A stretch of DNA of 64,000 bases from Candidatus Enterococcus leclercqii (GTDB lineage Bacteria > Bacillota > Bacilli > Lactobacillales > Enterococcaceae), in contig NZ_MAEH01000012.1 of assembly GCF_009933135.1 (NCBI RefSeq), positions 151,276 to 215,275 of the forward strand. Reading direction: 5' to 3'. The first letter of the stretch is position 1. Every line of letters starts with the position of its first letter. Under the pieces are notes generated by a model. It was not told where the DNA came from, made no database searches, and saw only the letters and a list, made by a program, of their open reading frames with translations. Positions 18,558-28,298 of this stretch are shown here, piece after piece. The position numbers were made by a program, and so were the translations under genes.

Positions 18558-19130
18558 ATGATCGTAACAGAATTCGATCGGGAAGACCCTTCAATGAAAG
18601 TCCAATTAGCAGACATGCTAGCGTTGACTTGGCCTCAAACATACGGTGCCAATGCCACTACAGAAGTCGATCATCTGATGAGCAGTGAACGTTTAGCCAT
18701 CGCTGCTATCGACAATGATGAACTGGTAGGCTTTGTCGGCGCAATCCCGCAATACGGCAACACGGGCTGGGAGATTCATCCACTGGTCGTACGAGACAGC
18801 CACCGCAAACAGCGAATCGGTGCCCGTTTGATGACTTTTATTGAAGATGAGATCGAGACTCGCGGCGGCATCACTGTCTATCTGGGTACCGATGATGAAA
18901 AGTCACAGACCAGTCTCAGCCATTTGGATCTGTTTGAAGACCCATTGACTGCGATTTCTAAAATCGAAAATCTCGATCATCATCCTTATGAGTTCTATGA
19001 AAAGCAGGGCTATAAAATTGTCGGTGTGATCCCGGATGCCAACGGTTGGAACAAACCCGACATTCTGATGGCTAAACGCATCTTACAGCCGCCATATGAT
19101 CTGAATAAAAAACAGCCCACAACGGACTGA
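18558..19130 (+). CDS. aac(6')-I: Aminoglycoside 6'-N-acetyltransferase, AAC(6')-Ii-like
   Basis: The protein has 190 residues. It follows the chromosomal E. faecium AAC(6')-Ii almost position by position: LVGFVGAIPQYG then GWEIHPLVV, RGGITVYLGTDDE, HPYEFYEKQGYKIVGV and NGWNKPDI. The GNAT acetyl-CoA loop is about RKQRIGARL. The enzyme acetylates the 6' amino group of aminoglycosides such as tobramycin and kanamycin, giving low-level intrinsic resistance in enterococci. By memory the sequence is clearly divergent from E. faecium. It is transcribed alone. Confidence 0.9.
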   Translation: MIVTEFDREDPSMKVQLADMLALTWPQTYGANATTEVDHLMSSERLAIAAIDNDELVGFVGAIPQYGNTGWEIHPLVVRDSHRKQRIGARLMTFIEDEIETRGGITVYLGTDDEKSQTSLSHLDLFEDPLTAISKIENLDHHPYEFYEKQGYKIVGVIPDANGWNKPDILMAKRILQPPYDLNKKQPTTD

Positions 19131-19495
19131 TTGCTAGAAATTGGACTAGCTGCTGGATATTCTTTAAGCAGCTGGTCCTTTTCTTTTTTATGTTAACCTT
19201 ATCAGCAATTGGTTCTTATTTTTCACAAGAAAAAATCAAGAAGTCACAAATTATTTATTGCAATTTGAATACTCTCTTTTAGCGAGCCCAGTCTGCTATT
19301 ACAGCTATCTTTAGCGATTATCCAGAAACTTCCAAACGATTTACAGCTGTTTTTTTATCAAGAATATCCGAAACCCTCTTGCTTTTTTCATAAACATTCA
19401 TTAATATTTTATACAACTCTGAAAGTATTTAATTTTCAGATAATTCACTGGAAGCTTTGAGCTGCCAATCAATCAGCATAACGGGGGTGAACCAT
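19131..19495. other. AT-rich intergenic region upstream of the TnpB-like gene
   Basis: After the aac terminator the region is AT-rich and has no gene. I looked for an IS605-type left end (subterminal hairpin) before the TnpB-like gene and could not define one. Confidence 0.45.
19143..19189 (+). terminator. Terminator of aac(6')-I
   Basis: GGACTAGCTGC (19143-19153) and GCAGCTGGTCC (19168-19178) pair with one wobble and are followed by TTTTCTTTTTT. Confidence 0.88.
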
Positions 19496-20440
19496 TTGAA
19501 GGTTTTGAAGGCCTATAAATTTCGAATCTATCCGACTTCTGAGCAACGTCAATTTTTTATCGAAACCTTTGGATGCGTTCGTTTTACGTATAACTCCCTG
19601 CTAAAAAATCGGGAATATCGTGATCTTCGAGATGATCCTGGCGAGCTGTTAACCCCTGCAAAGCTGAAACAAAAGCATCCTTTTTTGAAAAAAACCGACA
19701 GTCTGGCGTTAGCCAATGCCCAACGAAATCTGGATCGAGCCTTTCGCAACTACTATGCCGGTCGTTGCAGTCATCCCAAATTGAAAACCAAAAAGGCGAT
19801 GTGGCAATCGTACACTACTAACAATCAACAAGGGACAATTCGCATTGAAACCGGCCGCTTGAAGCTACCCAAGATCAAAACACTGATCCCGCTGCTGTTG
19901 CATCGAGAAATCAAGGGTGAAATCAAGTCTGCGACTATTTCTGCCAAAAACCTCGAAGAATTCTATGTTTCCCTTTTATGCGAAGAGCAAGTGGCACACC
20001 TACCCAAGACAAGCCGTACAATCAGTATCCGTTTTTGTCCCCAACAATTGGTTTTGGCCGATGCTCCACTCTCTGGTCTTGGCTTTTGTCAAAAGGAGCT
20101 GTCCGAAAAACTCCTCAAAGAAGAACGACGCTTGGCAATTCGAGCCCTCAGCGCCCGCCGCCGATTGGTAAAACTAAAGGAAGCCAAAAATTATCAGAAG
20201 CAAAAAAATCGCGTCATGGATCTCCAACGCCACAAGCGGGCTCGGCAAAAGGCCTATATGGACGAGCTCTCGTTGACCTTAGTCAAAGATTTTGATGAGA
20301 TTATTATTTGCTTTGAGCCAAAGCAGTCAGCTGTAGCTTTCAACTGGTCAGATTGGCAAAAGTTCCTGCAAAAGTTAAAATACAAAGCACGTTGGTACGG
20401 CAAAACCGTCAATCTCCAAACCCTCAGCAAAAATGCCTGA
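19496..20440 (+). CDS. Nuclease-dead, truncated TnpB homologue (TldR-like)
   Basis: The 314-residue frame is uninterrupted. Its N-terminus (LKAYKFRIYPTSEQ, then SLALANAQRNLDRAFRNYY and QSYTTNNQQGTI) is plainly IS605-family TnpB. Where TnpB has the RuvC-I motif (I-G-I-D-L-G) this protein reads ISIRFC, so Arg179 replaces the catalytic Asp. The RuvC-II Glu is kept (Glu274 in ICFEPKQS), but a stretch after it is deleted. The protein stops after KARWYGKTVNLQTL, just before the CxxC zinc ribbon and RuvC-III Asp. This is the architecture of TldR RNA-guided repressors. The TTG start has GGGGGTGA upstream. A decayed transposase is the alternative. Confidence 0.8.
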   Translation: MKVLKAYKFRIYPTSEQRQFFIETFGCVRFTYNSLLKNREYRDLRDDPGELLTPAKLKQKHPFLKKTDSLALANAQRNLDRAFRNYYAGRCSHPKLKTKKAMWQSYTTNNQQGTIRIETGRLKLPKIKTLIPLLLHREIKGEIKSATISAKNLEEFYVSLLCEEQVAHLPKTSRTISIRFCPQQLVLADAPLSGLGFCQKELSEKLLKEERRLAIRALSARRRLVKLKEAKNYQKQKNRVMDLQRHKRARQKAYMDELSLTLVKDFDEIIICFEPKQSAVAFNWSDWQKFLQKLKYKARWYGKTVNLQTLSKNA

Positions 20441-20566
20441 ACTGATAAATCAGCAGTTGCTTATGAACTGGAAGGGACTCCAGGGATCGCCTAGGGTATA
20501 GAAAAAATCACAGTATTTTTGTTTCTAGGAATCACTGTCCACTAATTATAACAAACCATTTAAGTA
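20440..20566 (+). ncRNA. Candidate omega-RNA-like guide scaffold 3' of the TnpB homologue
   Basis: Directly after the stop codon come three nested or consecutive hairpins: AACTG/CAGTT (20440-20458), CTGGA/TCCAG (20468-20483) and CCTAG/CTAGG (20490-20529, with an inner AAAAAT/ATTTTT helix). TnpB guide RNAs overlap the end of tnpB and run to the transposon's right end, with the guide beyond it. The guide here would fall between about 20530 and the terminator at 20567. The exact 3' scaffold boundary cannot be set from this sequence alone. Confidence 0.4.
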
Positions 20567-20600
20567 AGCCGCGATCCCCTCGCGGCTTTCCTTGTGTTTT
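20567..20600 (+). terminator. Terminator after the TnpB-like gene and scaffold
   Basis: AGCCGCG (20567-20573) and CGCGGCT (20581-20587) form a GC-rich stem followed by TTCCTTGTGTTTT. It would end a transcript that covers the protein gene and the putative guide RNA. Confidence 0.7.
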
Positions 20601-20671
20601 CGCCAACTGCCAGCTGCTGCCGGGCCAACAGAAAAACCACTACTCAATACCGATTTTTCAAAAAATGGAAG

Positions 20672-20974
20672 GTGACTTAAGTAATTTCCAAGTGCTAAGC
20701 AGCAGATGTTTAATCACAATTAATAAAAAATATACGGGTGAGGAAAACTTGTGACCCTCTTGATGTCTTAGTCCGAAGAGAGAACAATCCCATACGTATA
20801 AAGAGAAGTGAATGAGGCTGACTTTCCTTGATGAAGTCAAGGAAAGTCTATGTCTGAAATTTTAGCAATGAAAAGCCGACGATCTTCCAATGATTTTAAT
20901 GGAAGATCGTCGGCTTTTTGGGGTTCTCGATTGGTATTGTTCGCTTCGTAGGACGGTGACTCAACTATTGTCAC
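20672..20974 (+). repeat. ~303-bp repeated element, copy 1
   Basis: This stretch recurs at 53485-53789 in the same orientation with an estimated 85-90% identity by eye. Both copies begin GTGAC(A/T)TAAGTAATTTC and end GGTGACTCAAC(T/C)ATTGTCACA. A 15-bp hairpin (GCCGACGATCTTCCA/TGGAAGATCGTCGGC) with T run lies at 20875-20919. The one frame starting ATGAGGCTGAC is broken by a stop in copy 2, so the element is not coding. It could be a MITE or a family of structured RNAs. Confidence 0.85.
20875..20919. terminator. Hairpin/terminator inside repeat copy 1
   Basis: A perfect 15-bp stem with a 10-nt loop, followed on the plus strand by TTTTT and preceded by AAAA, so it can stop both the plus-strand transcript and the convergent rlmN transcript. 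Confidence 0.8.
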
Positions 20975-20994
20975 AGCCTATGTCAGAGCTGTCA

Positions 20995-22089
20995 TTAGCT
21001 GGCCGTTCTTTTTTGCTTTTGTTTTTTTAGTTGCTTGCTGCGGAGTTGACCACAAGCAGCGTCGATGTCAGTACCGTGTTCTTTTCGGATAACACAGTTA
21101 ATGCCCCGCTTTTTCAAAACATCATAAAACTTCAGGACATCTTCTTTGTCACTACGAGAATATTGGTCATGTTCACTGACGGGATTGTAAGGAATCAAAT
21201 TAACATAGGCTAGTTTCTTTTTGTCTTGCAGAAGATCTGCCAACTGTTGCGCGTGTTCCACGCGATCGTTAACCTCGTGAAGCATGATGTACTCAAAGGT
21301 GATGCGTCGGTTATTTTTCGACAGATAAAAATCTACCGCCTCCATCAGCGTTTCAATTGGGTAGCTTTTGTTGATACGCATCATGGAAGAACGCACTTCG
21401 TTATTCGGTGCATGAAGGGAGATTGCCAAATTCACCTGTAACCCATTATCGGCAAACTGGCGGATTTTACGGGCCAAGCCACTTGTAGAAACGGTGATAT
21501 GACGAGCACCAATCGCCAGTCCCTTCGCATCATTGATGATGGTGATAAACTGCATAACATTGTCGTAATTATCGAAAGGCTCCCCGATTCCCATCACGAC
21601 CACATGAGAAACCCGTTCTTCTTGCCCTCGTTCGTCGAAATAACGTTGTACCAACATGATCTGAGCCGTAATCTCACCGGCAGTCAAATCTCGTTGTTTT
21701 CGCAGCAGACCACTGGCACAAAAAGTACAACCGATATTGCAGCCTACTTGAGTCGTCACACAGACAGACATCCCATATTCTTGACGCATCAAAACTGTTT
21801 CAATCATCATTTTGTCCGGCAATTCGAACAAATATTTCACAGTGCCGTCTTTGGCCTCTTGCACTACGATTTGCTTCAACGGATTGATAACAAAGTTTTC
21901 TGTCAGCTTTTCAATCAGTCCTTTAGAAAGATTGGTCATCTCGCTAAAACTTTGCACTCGCTTTTCGTATAACCATTCCCAGACCTGGGCAGCCCGAAAT
22001 TTTTTTTCCTGATGATCGATGAACCATTCCTCCAGCTGAGGTTTGGTCATTCCGTAAATAGATGGATTCAAGTCGTTCCCTCGTTTCAT
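20995..22089 (-). CDS. rlmN: 23S rRNA/tRNA (adenine-C2)-methyltransferase RlmN
   Basis: The 364-residue protein has the radical-SAM cluster motif CNIGCTFC and the family blocks [23 protein letters not shown] and [12 protein letters not shown], with the resolving cysteine in [12 protein letters not shown]. RlmN methylates A2503 of 23S rRNA and A37 of some tRNAs. The basic tail ([13 protein letters not shown]) is extra. ATG 22089 is used, although no good ribosome site is visible upstream. It ends 20 bp from repeat copy 1. Confidence 0.95.
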   Translation of the reverse strand: MKRGNDLNPSIYGMTKPQLEEWFIDHQEKKFRAAQVWEWLYEKRVQSFSEMTNLSKGLIEKLTENFVINPLKQIVVQEAKDGTVKYLFELPDKMMIETVLMRQEYGMSVCVTTQVGCNIGCTFCASGLLRKQRDLTAGEITAQIMLVQRYFDERGQEERVSHVVVMGIGEPFDNYDNVMQFITIINDAKGLAIGARHITVSTSGLARKIRQFADNGLQVNLAISLHAPNNEVRSSMMRINKSYPIETLMEAVDFYLSKNNRRITFEYIMLHEVNDRVEHAQQLADLLQDKKKLAYVNLIPYNPVSEHDQYSRSDKEDVLKFYDVLKKRGINCVIRKEHGTDIDAACGQLRSKQLKKQKQKRTAS

Positions 22090-22242
22090 ATGATTGGCAA
22101 AGTATTCTCAGCAGCCTTTGCTCAAGTAAAAACATCGTTCCTACTATAACGGAAATCTTGACGCAGCGCAATCGGGTCTATCGCATCTTAATGATTTCCG
22201 AAAATCTCATAAGTCGACACTCCACAGCCATTTTCAATACAA

Positions 22243-22284
22243 AAAAGTCTCTGCTTGGCACAAGCGCCAAAAGACAGAGACCTT
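22243..22284 (-). terminator. Terminator of the BceAB-like operon
   Basis: On the minus strand GTCTCTG pairs with CAGAGAC across a ~20-nt loop that can form an inner TTGGC/GCCAA helix, and TTTTTT follows. Confidence 0.75.
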
Positions 22285-22290
22285 GAAATA

Positions 22291-24108
22291 TCAACTCGCC
22301 ACCAACGTTTTATAAACCTTACGGAAGTAAAAGCTGCGAGCTATTAGATAATAGACGATTTGAATCACTAAAAAGATGCCCAACACCTGCCAACCTGCAA
22401 GCTGCATCTTCATATTGAACATATGGTACATGGCTGTTAAAGCCACGGCCCCATGACATAACGAAACGATGATTGGCGTAAAGAACAAGATGCCGATCTG
22501 TTGATAGATCATCTTTCGCAACTCTTTTTTGGCCAATCCCAGCTTGTGGATCATCTGGAATTTCTCGATATCCTGGTCCATGTCGCTGTACAGACGGAAA
22601 TATAAAAAAGATCCTGCTGAAACAAAAAAGACGATTCCGATAAAAATACCTACAAATAGAATTGGTGCATACATCCCAATGATTTCATGGCGTGTCGCCG
22701 ACTTGGCAATCATGCCCCTATTTGCTTTGGTCAATTCATCACCAAGCGTAATCAGTTTTTCCTCAGAAGCATCTGGCGTCAGCCAAATCACCGTCTCATA
22801 CTGACTGGAATCTGGTACTTTCGTCTCATCTGGGATCACATATAACTGCATCCCCGTTACTAAGGTATGATTGGTGACGGTATCGGTGACTTCGTAAGCA
22901 GTGTTGTCGATTGTGACTGCTGACTGTCGACTATTACTGTCAATTCCGCCACCTTCTGTCAAAATCTGAACAGCTTGTAATTTTCCCAGCGAAACAGTCT
23001 GTTCCCCAGTAGCTTTGGCCAGGCGATTGAAATCCGCTTCCGTAATAAAGGAATACTCCGCCGTGGTGCCATAACGGTAATCCACCTTTTCATAGGCGAT
23101 TTTCGCGTTTGTTAACTGGTCATCTACTGCTTTGACCTGTTCCGGCTTGCCGTCAGACAGAGAAAACTCGTAAGGTGTCCGGTCCAAAGAGCCCACCAGC
23201 ATATCCTGAAATCCGTATAAGGTTCCAATAGCCGCAAAAGCTACCGTCGAAATGATAGCGACTAAAAAGAAGGAGCGGGCATTGTCTTTCATACGAAAGG
23301 CTAAGTCAGAAAAGACTACCATGTTCGTCTTTTTCCAAAAAATATGTTCTCTTTTTCTAAGACGCTGGATGACGAAGACGCTAAGCTGATCAAAGAGAAA
23401 CTTCGTCCCCACAATCACCACGAAAACCACTGGGATAAAGACCATGAAAACTGTCGTCCCTTGAGCCCACAATGCTGCGCCATATCCTCCACCAATCAAA
23501 ATCAAAGCTGCCACACTGCGCCACAACGATGCTTTAAAAGAACCTTTCCCCAACTCTCCAGCCTTCAAAAGCGATTGAACATTTAGCTTTGGCAGACTGA
23601 ACTGGATGAAAAAAGAAATCAGTAAGAACAAAACCATAAAGGCCACGGCAGTTATTCCGATTGCCTTCACAGGAAAATAAAAAGCAAATTCAATGCCAAT
23701 CATCTGCTTAGACAACATCAAGATAAGCTGAGAAAAACCCAGTCCAATCAAAATCCCGCCAATTGTCGCAAAGAAACCAATTACCAGATTCTCGATGAAA
23801 ACCATCTTACGCAGCTGCAACGGGCTCATGCCTTGAATCATCAACAATCCAAATTCTTTTTTTCGCGATTGCAAAAAGACACCCATGGAATACATGACAA
23901 AGAAAAAGGCAAACCCGTAAATAATCACTGCTGCCACCATCATCCCCGTTTGGGCTTGCTGATTGAGACCGTCAGCCAAGATGGGATGAAACGCAAAGAC
24001 ACTGAAAGTAAAGAAGATCATCACCGAAAACATCGTACTTAAAAAATAAGCTAAATAGAGGTGTTTATTGCGTAGTGTATTACGCACTACGAATTGATTA
24101 AAATTCAT
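22291..24108 (-). CDS. FtsX-type ABC permease, BceB-like
   Basis: The protein has 605 residues. Membrane segments cluster at the N-terminal ~280 residues, a large extracellular domain spans about 300-480, and three more segments end the protein, which is the BceB/VraE layout of antimicrobial-peptide detoxification or sensing transporters. SRKKEFGLLMIQGMSP is the FtsX-domain coupling motif. ATG 24108 has GAGGGGG upstream and overlaps the ATPase gene by 11 bp. No BceRS two-component system lies nearby, unlike most bce loci. The peptide substrate is unknown. Confidence 0.85.
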   Translation of the reverse strand: MNFNQFVVRNTLRNKHLYLAYFLSTMFSVMIFFTFSVFAFHPILADGLNQQAQTGMMVAAVIIYGFAFFFVMYSMGVFLQSRKKEFGLLMIQGMSPLQLRKMVFIENLVIGFFATIGGILIGLGFSQLILMLSKQMIGIEFAFYFPVKAIGITAVAFMVLFLLISFFIQFSLPKLNVQSLLKAGELGKGSFKASLWRSVAALILIGGGYGAALWAQGTTVFMVFIPVVFVVIVGTKFLFDQLSVFVIQRLRKREHIFWKKTNMVVFSDLAFRMKDNARSFFLVAIISTVAFAAIGTLYGFQDMLVGSLDRTPYEFSLSDGKPEQVKAVDDQLTNAKIAYEKVDYRYGTTAEYSFITEADFNRLAKATGEQTVSLGKLQAVQILTEGGGIDSNSRQSAVTIDNTAYEVTDTVTNHTLVTGMQLYVIPDETKVPDSSQYETVIWLTPDASEEKLITLGDELTKANRGMIAKSATRHEIIGMYAPILFVGIFIGIVFFVSAGSFLYFRLYSDMDQDIEKFQMIHKLGLAKKELRKMIYQQIGILFFTPIIVSLCHGAVALTAMYHMFNMKMQLAGWQVLGIFLVIQIVYYLIARSFYFRKVYKTLVAS

Positions 24109-24847
24109 TGTCAACCCCCTCGAGTTGGGCCAACTCTTCCATAATTACGCTATAAAAAGCCTGTTGCCCATGCTCTTGGCGAATTTCTTTAATCAGCTGA
24201 CCGTCCTTGATAAAGACAATACGCTTGCAATAGCTGGCAGCCAACGGATCATGGGTTACCATCAGAACAGTCGCTTGTCCTTCTTGATTCAACTGAGCCA
24301 ATAAGCCCATCACATCTTTTGAAGCTTTCGTATCTAGATTTCCCGTAGGCTCATCTGCCAATACTAACTGCGGGTTATGGATCATCGCCCGAGCCACGGC
24401 TACCCGTTGCGCCTGACCACCGGAGATTTCAGCAATTCGTTTCGGCAAAAGGTCACTGATTCCCAGCCGTTCAGCTACCAAACGAACGGCTCGCTTCATT
24501 ACAGCTACTTTTTCACCATCCAATGTTAGTGGCAACACAATGTTTTCTTCCACGGTCAATGTCGGTAGCAGATTGAAGCTTTGGAAAACAAATCCCAGTT
24601 CATGTCGGCGAAAAGCGGCAATTTCATCCGGCTTTAAATCATGAGGATTTTGACCATTCAATAAGATTTTCCCACTCGTAGGCTTATCAATGGTGGCCAA
24701 TAGGTTCAAAAGCGTTGATTTCCCGCTACCAGAAGGCCCCATGATACCGACGAATTCACCGTCATTTACCGTCAAATCAATGCCCTTCAACGCTTCATAA
24801 CGAACGGTATCCCCGTATACTTTTGTTAATTTTTCTACTTGCAGCAC
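24098..24847 (-). CDS. ABC transporter ATPase, BceA-like
   Basis: The 249-residue protein is a single ATPase domain: GPSGSGKST (Walker A), LGFVFQSFNLLPTLTVEEN (Q-loop region), SGGQAQRVAVARA (signature), LVLADEPTGNLD (Walker B) and VTHD. This is the MacB/LolD/BceA subtype that pairs with FtsX-like permeases. The GTG start has AAGGAGCG 8 nt upstream. It is the first gene of a two-gene operon with the permease and should power peptide-antibiotic removal. Confidence 0.92.
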   Translation of the reverse strand: MLQVEKLTKVYGDTVRYEALKGIDLTVNDGEFVGIMGPSGSGKSTLLNLLATIDKPTSGKILLNGQNPHDLKPDEIAAFRRHELGFVFQSFNLLPTLTVEENIVLPLTLDGEKVAVMKRAVRLVAERLGISDLLPKRIAEISGGQAQRVAVARAMIHNPQLVLADEPTGNLDTKASKDVMGLLAQLNQEGQATVLMVTHDPLAASYCKRIVFIKDGQLIKEIRQEHGQQAFYSVIMEELAQLEGVDNEF

Positions 24848-25253
24848 TATATTCGCTCCTTTTTTGCTATTTCTGCTGTCTTGTGTTTATTAGCCAGCCC
24901 ACAGCATAAACCATTTTTACATTACAAACTCCAGTTTAGCCAAAAGATTGCAAAAAGAACATTGTTAACCGATAACTTCGCCTAACATTTTTGTTATTCT
25001 ACAGCAATTTTGCCGTTACTATTCAAAGAAACGCTGCAACACAGGCGATTTCTTCCTGTATCCTTTTTGGAAAAAGTTAAGGAACCTTCAAACATCCATT
25101 TGATTAAGTCCATTAGTACAGTGTTTTTTTGGCTAAACTTGCTGCTTCAAAGACAAATATCTCCGCCACTTCCAGCAATTTAAAAAAGAGGCATGAAAAC
25201 CGGTCTCCCGCTTTCATGCCCTTTAATATATTGACGCCTAAACTTTTAAAAGC
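24848..25253. other. Intergenic region between ftsK and the BceAB-like operon
   Basis: Apart from the ftsK terminator and the probable promoter of the ABC operon, which I cannot define well, nothing is recognised here. Confidence 0.5.
25182..25221 (-). terminator. Terminator of ftsK
   Basis: GGCATGAAA and TTTCATGCC pair across a GC-rich loop and the minus strand continues CTCTTTTTTAAATT. Confidence 0.85.
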
Positions 25254-27689
25254 CTATTCTTCCGGCAACTGGTCGCTTTCCTCCGGTAACGGTTCGATTA
25301 GTACCTTCCGAGGTTTACTTCCCTCTGATGGTCCGACCACACCATGAGCTTCTAGTTCGTCTACTAAACGGGCCGCTCGATTGTAGCCGATACGAAACCG
25401 TCGTTGCAGCAAGGATACACTGGCTGTCTGCATATCAACTACCAGATCTTTGGCCTGATCGAAAAGCTCATCTTCCGGCTCACCATTGCCACTTCCAGGT
25501 CCAGTTGTCTCTTCATCACTTACCATCATCTTTTCTTCGTAGTGGGCTTCTTGCTGATCTGTTACAAAAGCCACTACTCGCTCTACTTCATGGTCGGAAA
25601 TAAAGGCCCCTTGTACCCGAATCGGTTTATTTTCACCCATCGGCAGAAACAGCATATCGCCTCGACCCAGGAGCTTTTCGGCCCCGTTCGAATCAATGAT
25701 TGTCCGAGAATCGACACCGCTGGAAACAGCAAATGCAATCCGTGAGGGCACGTTAGCTTTGATAATCCCAGTGATGACGTCTACACTGGGACGTTGAGTT
25801 GCTAAGATCATGTGAATCCCTGCCGCTCGCGCCATTTGAGCTAAGCGGATAATCGCATCTTCGACTTCATTGGAGGCCACCATCATCAGATCCGCCAACT
25901 CATCAACAATCACCACAATAAAAGGCAGTGTTGGGTGAATCTCGCCGGTTTCCAAGTTCTTCTGATTCACCAACTCATTATAACCGGTGATATTGCGGAC
26001 ACCGGTCGCCGCAAATTTTTCGTAGCGCTCTTCCATCTCCTTGACGACTTTTTGCAGCGCTTGGGCTGCTTTACGGGGATTTGTCACTACCGGGGTCAAA
26101 AGGTGCGGAATACCATTGTAGACATTCAGCTCTACCATTTTTGGATCAATCATCATCAGCTTGACTTCGTGGGGTTTGGCCCGCATCAAAATACTGGTAA
26201 TAATTCCGTTGATGGCGACTGATTTCCCGCTCCCTGTCGAACCGGCTACTAGCAGATGGGGCATTTTAGTTAAATCCGCAGTCTGGACTCGGCCGGAAAT
26301 GTCTCGGCCAAGAGGCACTTCCAACAGTTTATCCGGATGGTCAGGCTGAGCCTCGATGACTTCTCGGAAGCTCACTGTGGAAACTTGACTGTTGGGTACT
26401 TCAATCCCGATCAGCGATTTACCAGGAATTGGTGCTTCCATCCGTACATCTTTGGCTGCCAATGCCAATGCAATATCGTCTGTCAAATTGACAATCTTGG
26501 AAACTTTCACCCCGACTGCCGGCTGCACTTCAAATTTGGTAACCGCCGGCCCTAAACTGGCTTTGACGACTTTGGCATCTACGCTGAAACTCTTGAAAGT
26601 ATTTTCCAAAACGCCGATATTTCGCTCGATTTTTTTGTATTCTCCCGACTGATCTGCTGGTGGGAGCTTATCCAAAAGATCGGCAGTTGGCAATTGATAA
26701 TCCCGATCCTCGATTTCTTCAGCAATCTCGAATTCCAGATCTTCACCGTCGTCTTCTCCACCGCTTTCCTCACTCCCGCTAGCTGCGGCTTTCTTTTTAG
26801 CCGCCGTAGCATGACTATCCCCGTTGTTTTTTCCTGCAGCATATGCCTGCTGAGTAAAGTCGTCGATAATCACCGGCAAATCCGTTTGCTGCGGTTCAAT
26901 AACTGGTGCTGTCGCCTCTTGCTGGGCTTGCGCTAGCTTTTCGCCTTCTGTCATGGGCCGGACCTGGTTGCGCTCATTAGCAGCAATCTGCTGACGGGCA
27001 GCTTCTTTTTCTGCCTCAATACGAGCCGTTTTTTCCGCTTGGCGGGCTTCTTTTTTTGCCACTCGGGCAGCTTTCTTCTCTGGATTACCGGCGGTCAGAT
27101 CGCCAATTTTTTGACCGGTCCGCTGCAGGTGTTCTACAGCTTCACCACCACTGAGCATACTCGCCAGAAACAGACCAAAACCGATCAATAGTGCCGCAAT
27201 CAGATAACTGCCGATTTGAGAAACCAGAAAATAAGTTCCGCTGTAAAGCAATGCCCCCAGCATGCCGCCGCCGACATTTTCAGCAACTGTCCCGCCACGA
27301 ATATCCACTAGCAATTGTGACCAGGTCGTTTTGAGAATCGCTGGATCTGCCGTCAATACTTTAGAAAACATCAGCGCCTCAAAAATCAACAGGATTCCCA
27401 AGTAGATCATTAAGACACCAAGAATTCGGCGACGATTCTTAAAACGCGCCTGGGTGTTTTTCACCATCAGCCAGATGCCATATGCTCCCAACCCCACACA
27501 TAATAATGGGTAAGTATTCCCACCAATGACTCGTAGACAGTTGGCAATCAAAGTCCCAAGAAATCCTAATTTGAACAAACCGAAGCCGGCAAAAAGGACA
27601 AACAACAGCCCCACTAGGACTACCGTCAGTTTTTCCTGCTGCTCCAGCTCCTTTTTCGTCTTTTTACGTTGGCTCTTTTTCTGTGCCAT
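25254..27689 (-). CDS. ftsK: DNA translocase FtsK/SpoIIIE
   Basis: The 811-residue protein has a basic N-terminus, four membrane segments (about 20-180), a charged Ala/Glu-rich linker (about 200-330), and the RecA-like motor with Walker A GSTGSGKS near residue 484 and Walker [14 protein letters not shown]. The C-terminal winged helix ([22 protein letters not shown]) is the gamma domain that reads KOPS/SRS polarity sequences. It pumps chromosomal DNA through the closing septum. It is transcribed alone. Confidence 0.96.
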   Translation of the reverse strand: MAQKKSQRKKTKKELEQQEKLTVVLVGLLFVLFAGFGLFKLGFLGTLIANCLRVIGGNTYPLLCVGLGAYGIWLMVKNTQARFKNRRRILGVLMIYLGILLIFEALMFSKVLTADPAILKTTWSQLLVDIRGGTVAENVGGGMLGALLYSGTYFLVSQIGSYLIAALLIGFGLFLASMLSGGEAVEHLQRTGQKIGDLTAGNPEKKAARVAKKEARQAEKTARIEAEKEAARQQIAANERNQVRPMTEGEKLAQAQQEATAPVIEPQQTDLPVIIDDFTQQAYAAGKNNGDSHATAAKKKAAASGSEESGGEDDGEDLEFEIAEEIEDRDYQLPTADLLDKLPPADQSGEYKKIERNIGVLENTFKSFSVDAKVVKASLGPAVTKFEVQPAVGVKVSKIVNLTDDIALALAAKDVRMEAPIPGKSLIGIEVPNSQVSTVSFREVIEAQPDHPDKLLEVPLGRDISGRVQTADLTKMPHLLVAGSTGSGKSVAINGIITSILMRAKPHEVKLMMIDPKMVELNVYNGIPHLLTPVVTNPRKAAQALQKVVKEMEERYEKFAATGVRNITGYNELVNQKNLETGEIHPTLPFIVVIVDELADLMMVASNEVEDAIIRLAQMARAAGIHMILATQRPSVDVITGIIKANVPSRIAFAVSSGVDSRTIIDSNGAEKLLGRGDMLFLPMGENKPIRVQGAFISDHEVERVVAFVTDQQEAHYEEKMMVSDEETTGPGSGNGEPEDELFDQAKDLVVDMQTASVSLLQRRFRIGYNRAARLVDELEAHGVVGPSEGSKPRKVLIEPLPEESDQLPEE

Positions 27690-27984
27690 AACTCTTCTCC
27701 CTCATTTCATCCTTTTCATTATACAAAAAAAACTATGGGAACAAAAGTTTTCCTAAAATAAGAAAATGGAAGACTTGTAAAAATGTTACCCGCAAAAAAG
27801 AACCCCTCCGCTACACGCTTGACTAACGACTTTCAGATCGCTGACATCAGCTCAAGGTTTGATGCAAACCGTTTGACTTTTCTTTTGGAAAAGGTTCTGC
27901 TAAAATTCGTGAAAGGATGTGGTGTCCTTTTGCAGTAGCTGCTACTGTCATGCGTAAAAAGCAAGGTTGAGGGGTAAAGAGAAT

Positions 27985-28155
27985 ATGAAGGTTTTATTTT
28001 TTTTGGCATTTTTTACAGCAATTTGCGTCTATTTGTTTTATTTGCTGACTCGACGTACAATCCGTGAAGTGTACGAAACCTTGGACGATAAAAATGAATT
28101 CGTTCGTAAAACCAAGGCATTCTTTGTAGGGATTTTTCGTTTGATTGCTTACTGA
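27985..28155 (+). CDS. Small single-span membrane protein (56 aa)
   Basis: ATG 27985 follows GAGGGGTAAAGAGAAT. Residues 2-24 (VLFFLAFFTAICVYLFYLL) form one membrane segment, then a basic, amphipathic tail follows (TRRTIREVYETLDDKNEF). No family is recognised. It is transcribed alone and ends at a very strong terminator. Confidence 0.6.
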   Translation: MKVLFFLAFFTAICVYLFYLLTRRTIREVYETLDDKNEFVRKTKAFFVGIFRLIAY

Positions 28156-28250
28156 TTACAGTCGTTCTTGGCACTCTCTGCTGTTCGCCTATTTTTTGGT
28201 GCTCCATGAACAGGCGCTCATTTGATAATACCAAAGAGCTCCGGTAACAG

Positions 28251-28298
28251 AAAAAGACCTATGACAGATCACTCTTCTGATCTGTCATAGGTCTTTTT
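28251..28298 (+). terminator. Strong terminator after the small membrane protein
   Basis: A perfect 21-bp stem (from AAAAAGACCTATGACAGAT) closes a 6-nt loop and ends in five T; it is symmetrical and works on both strands. Confidence 0.9.
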
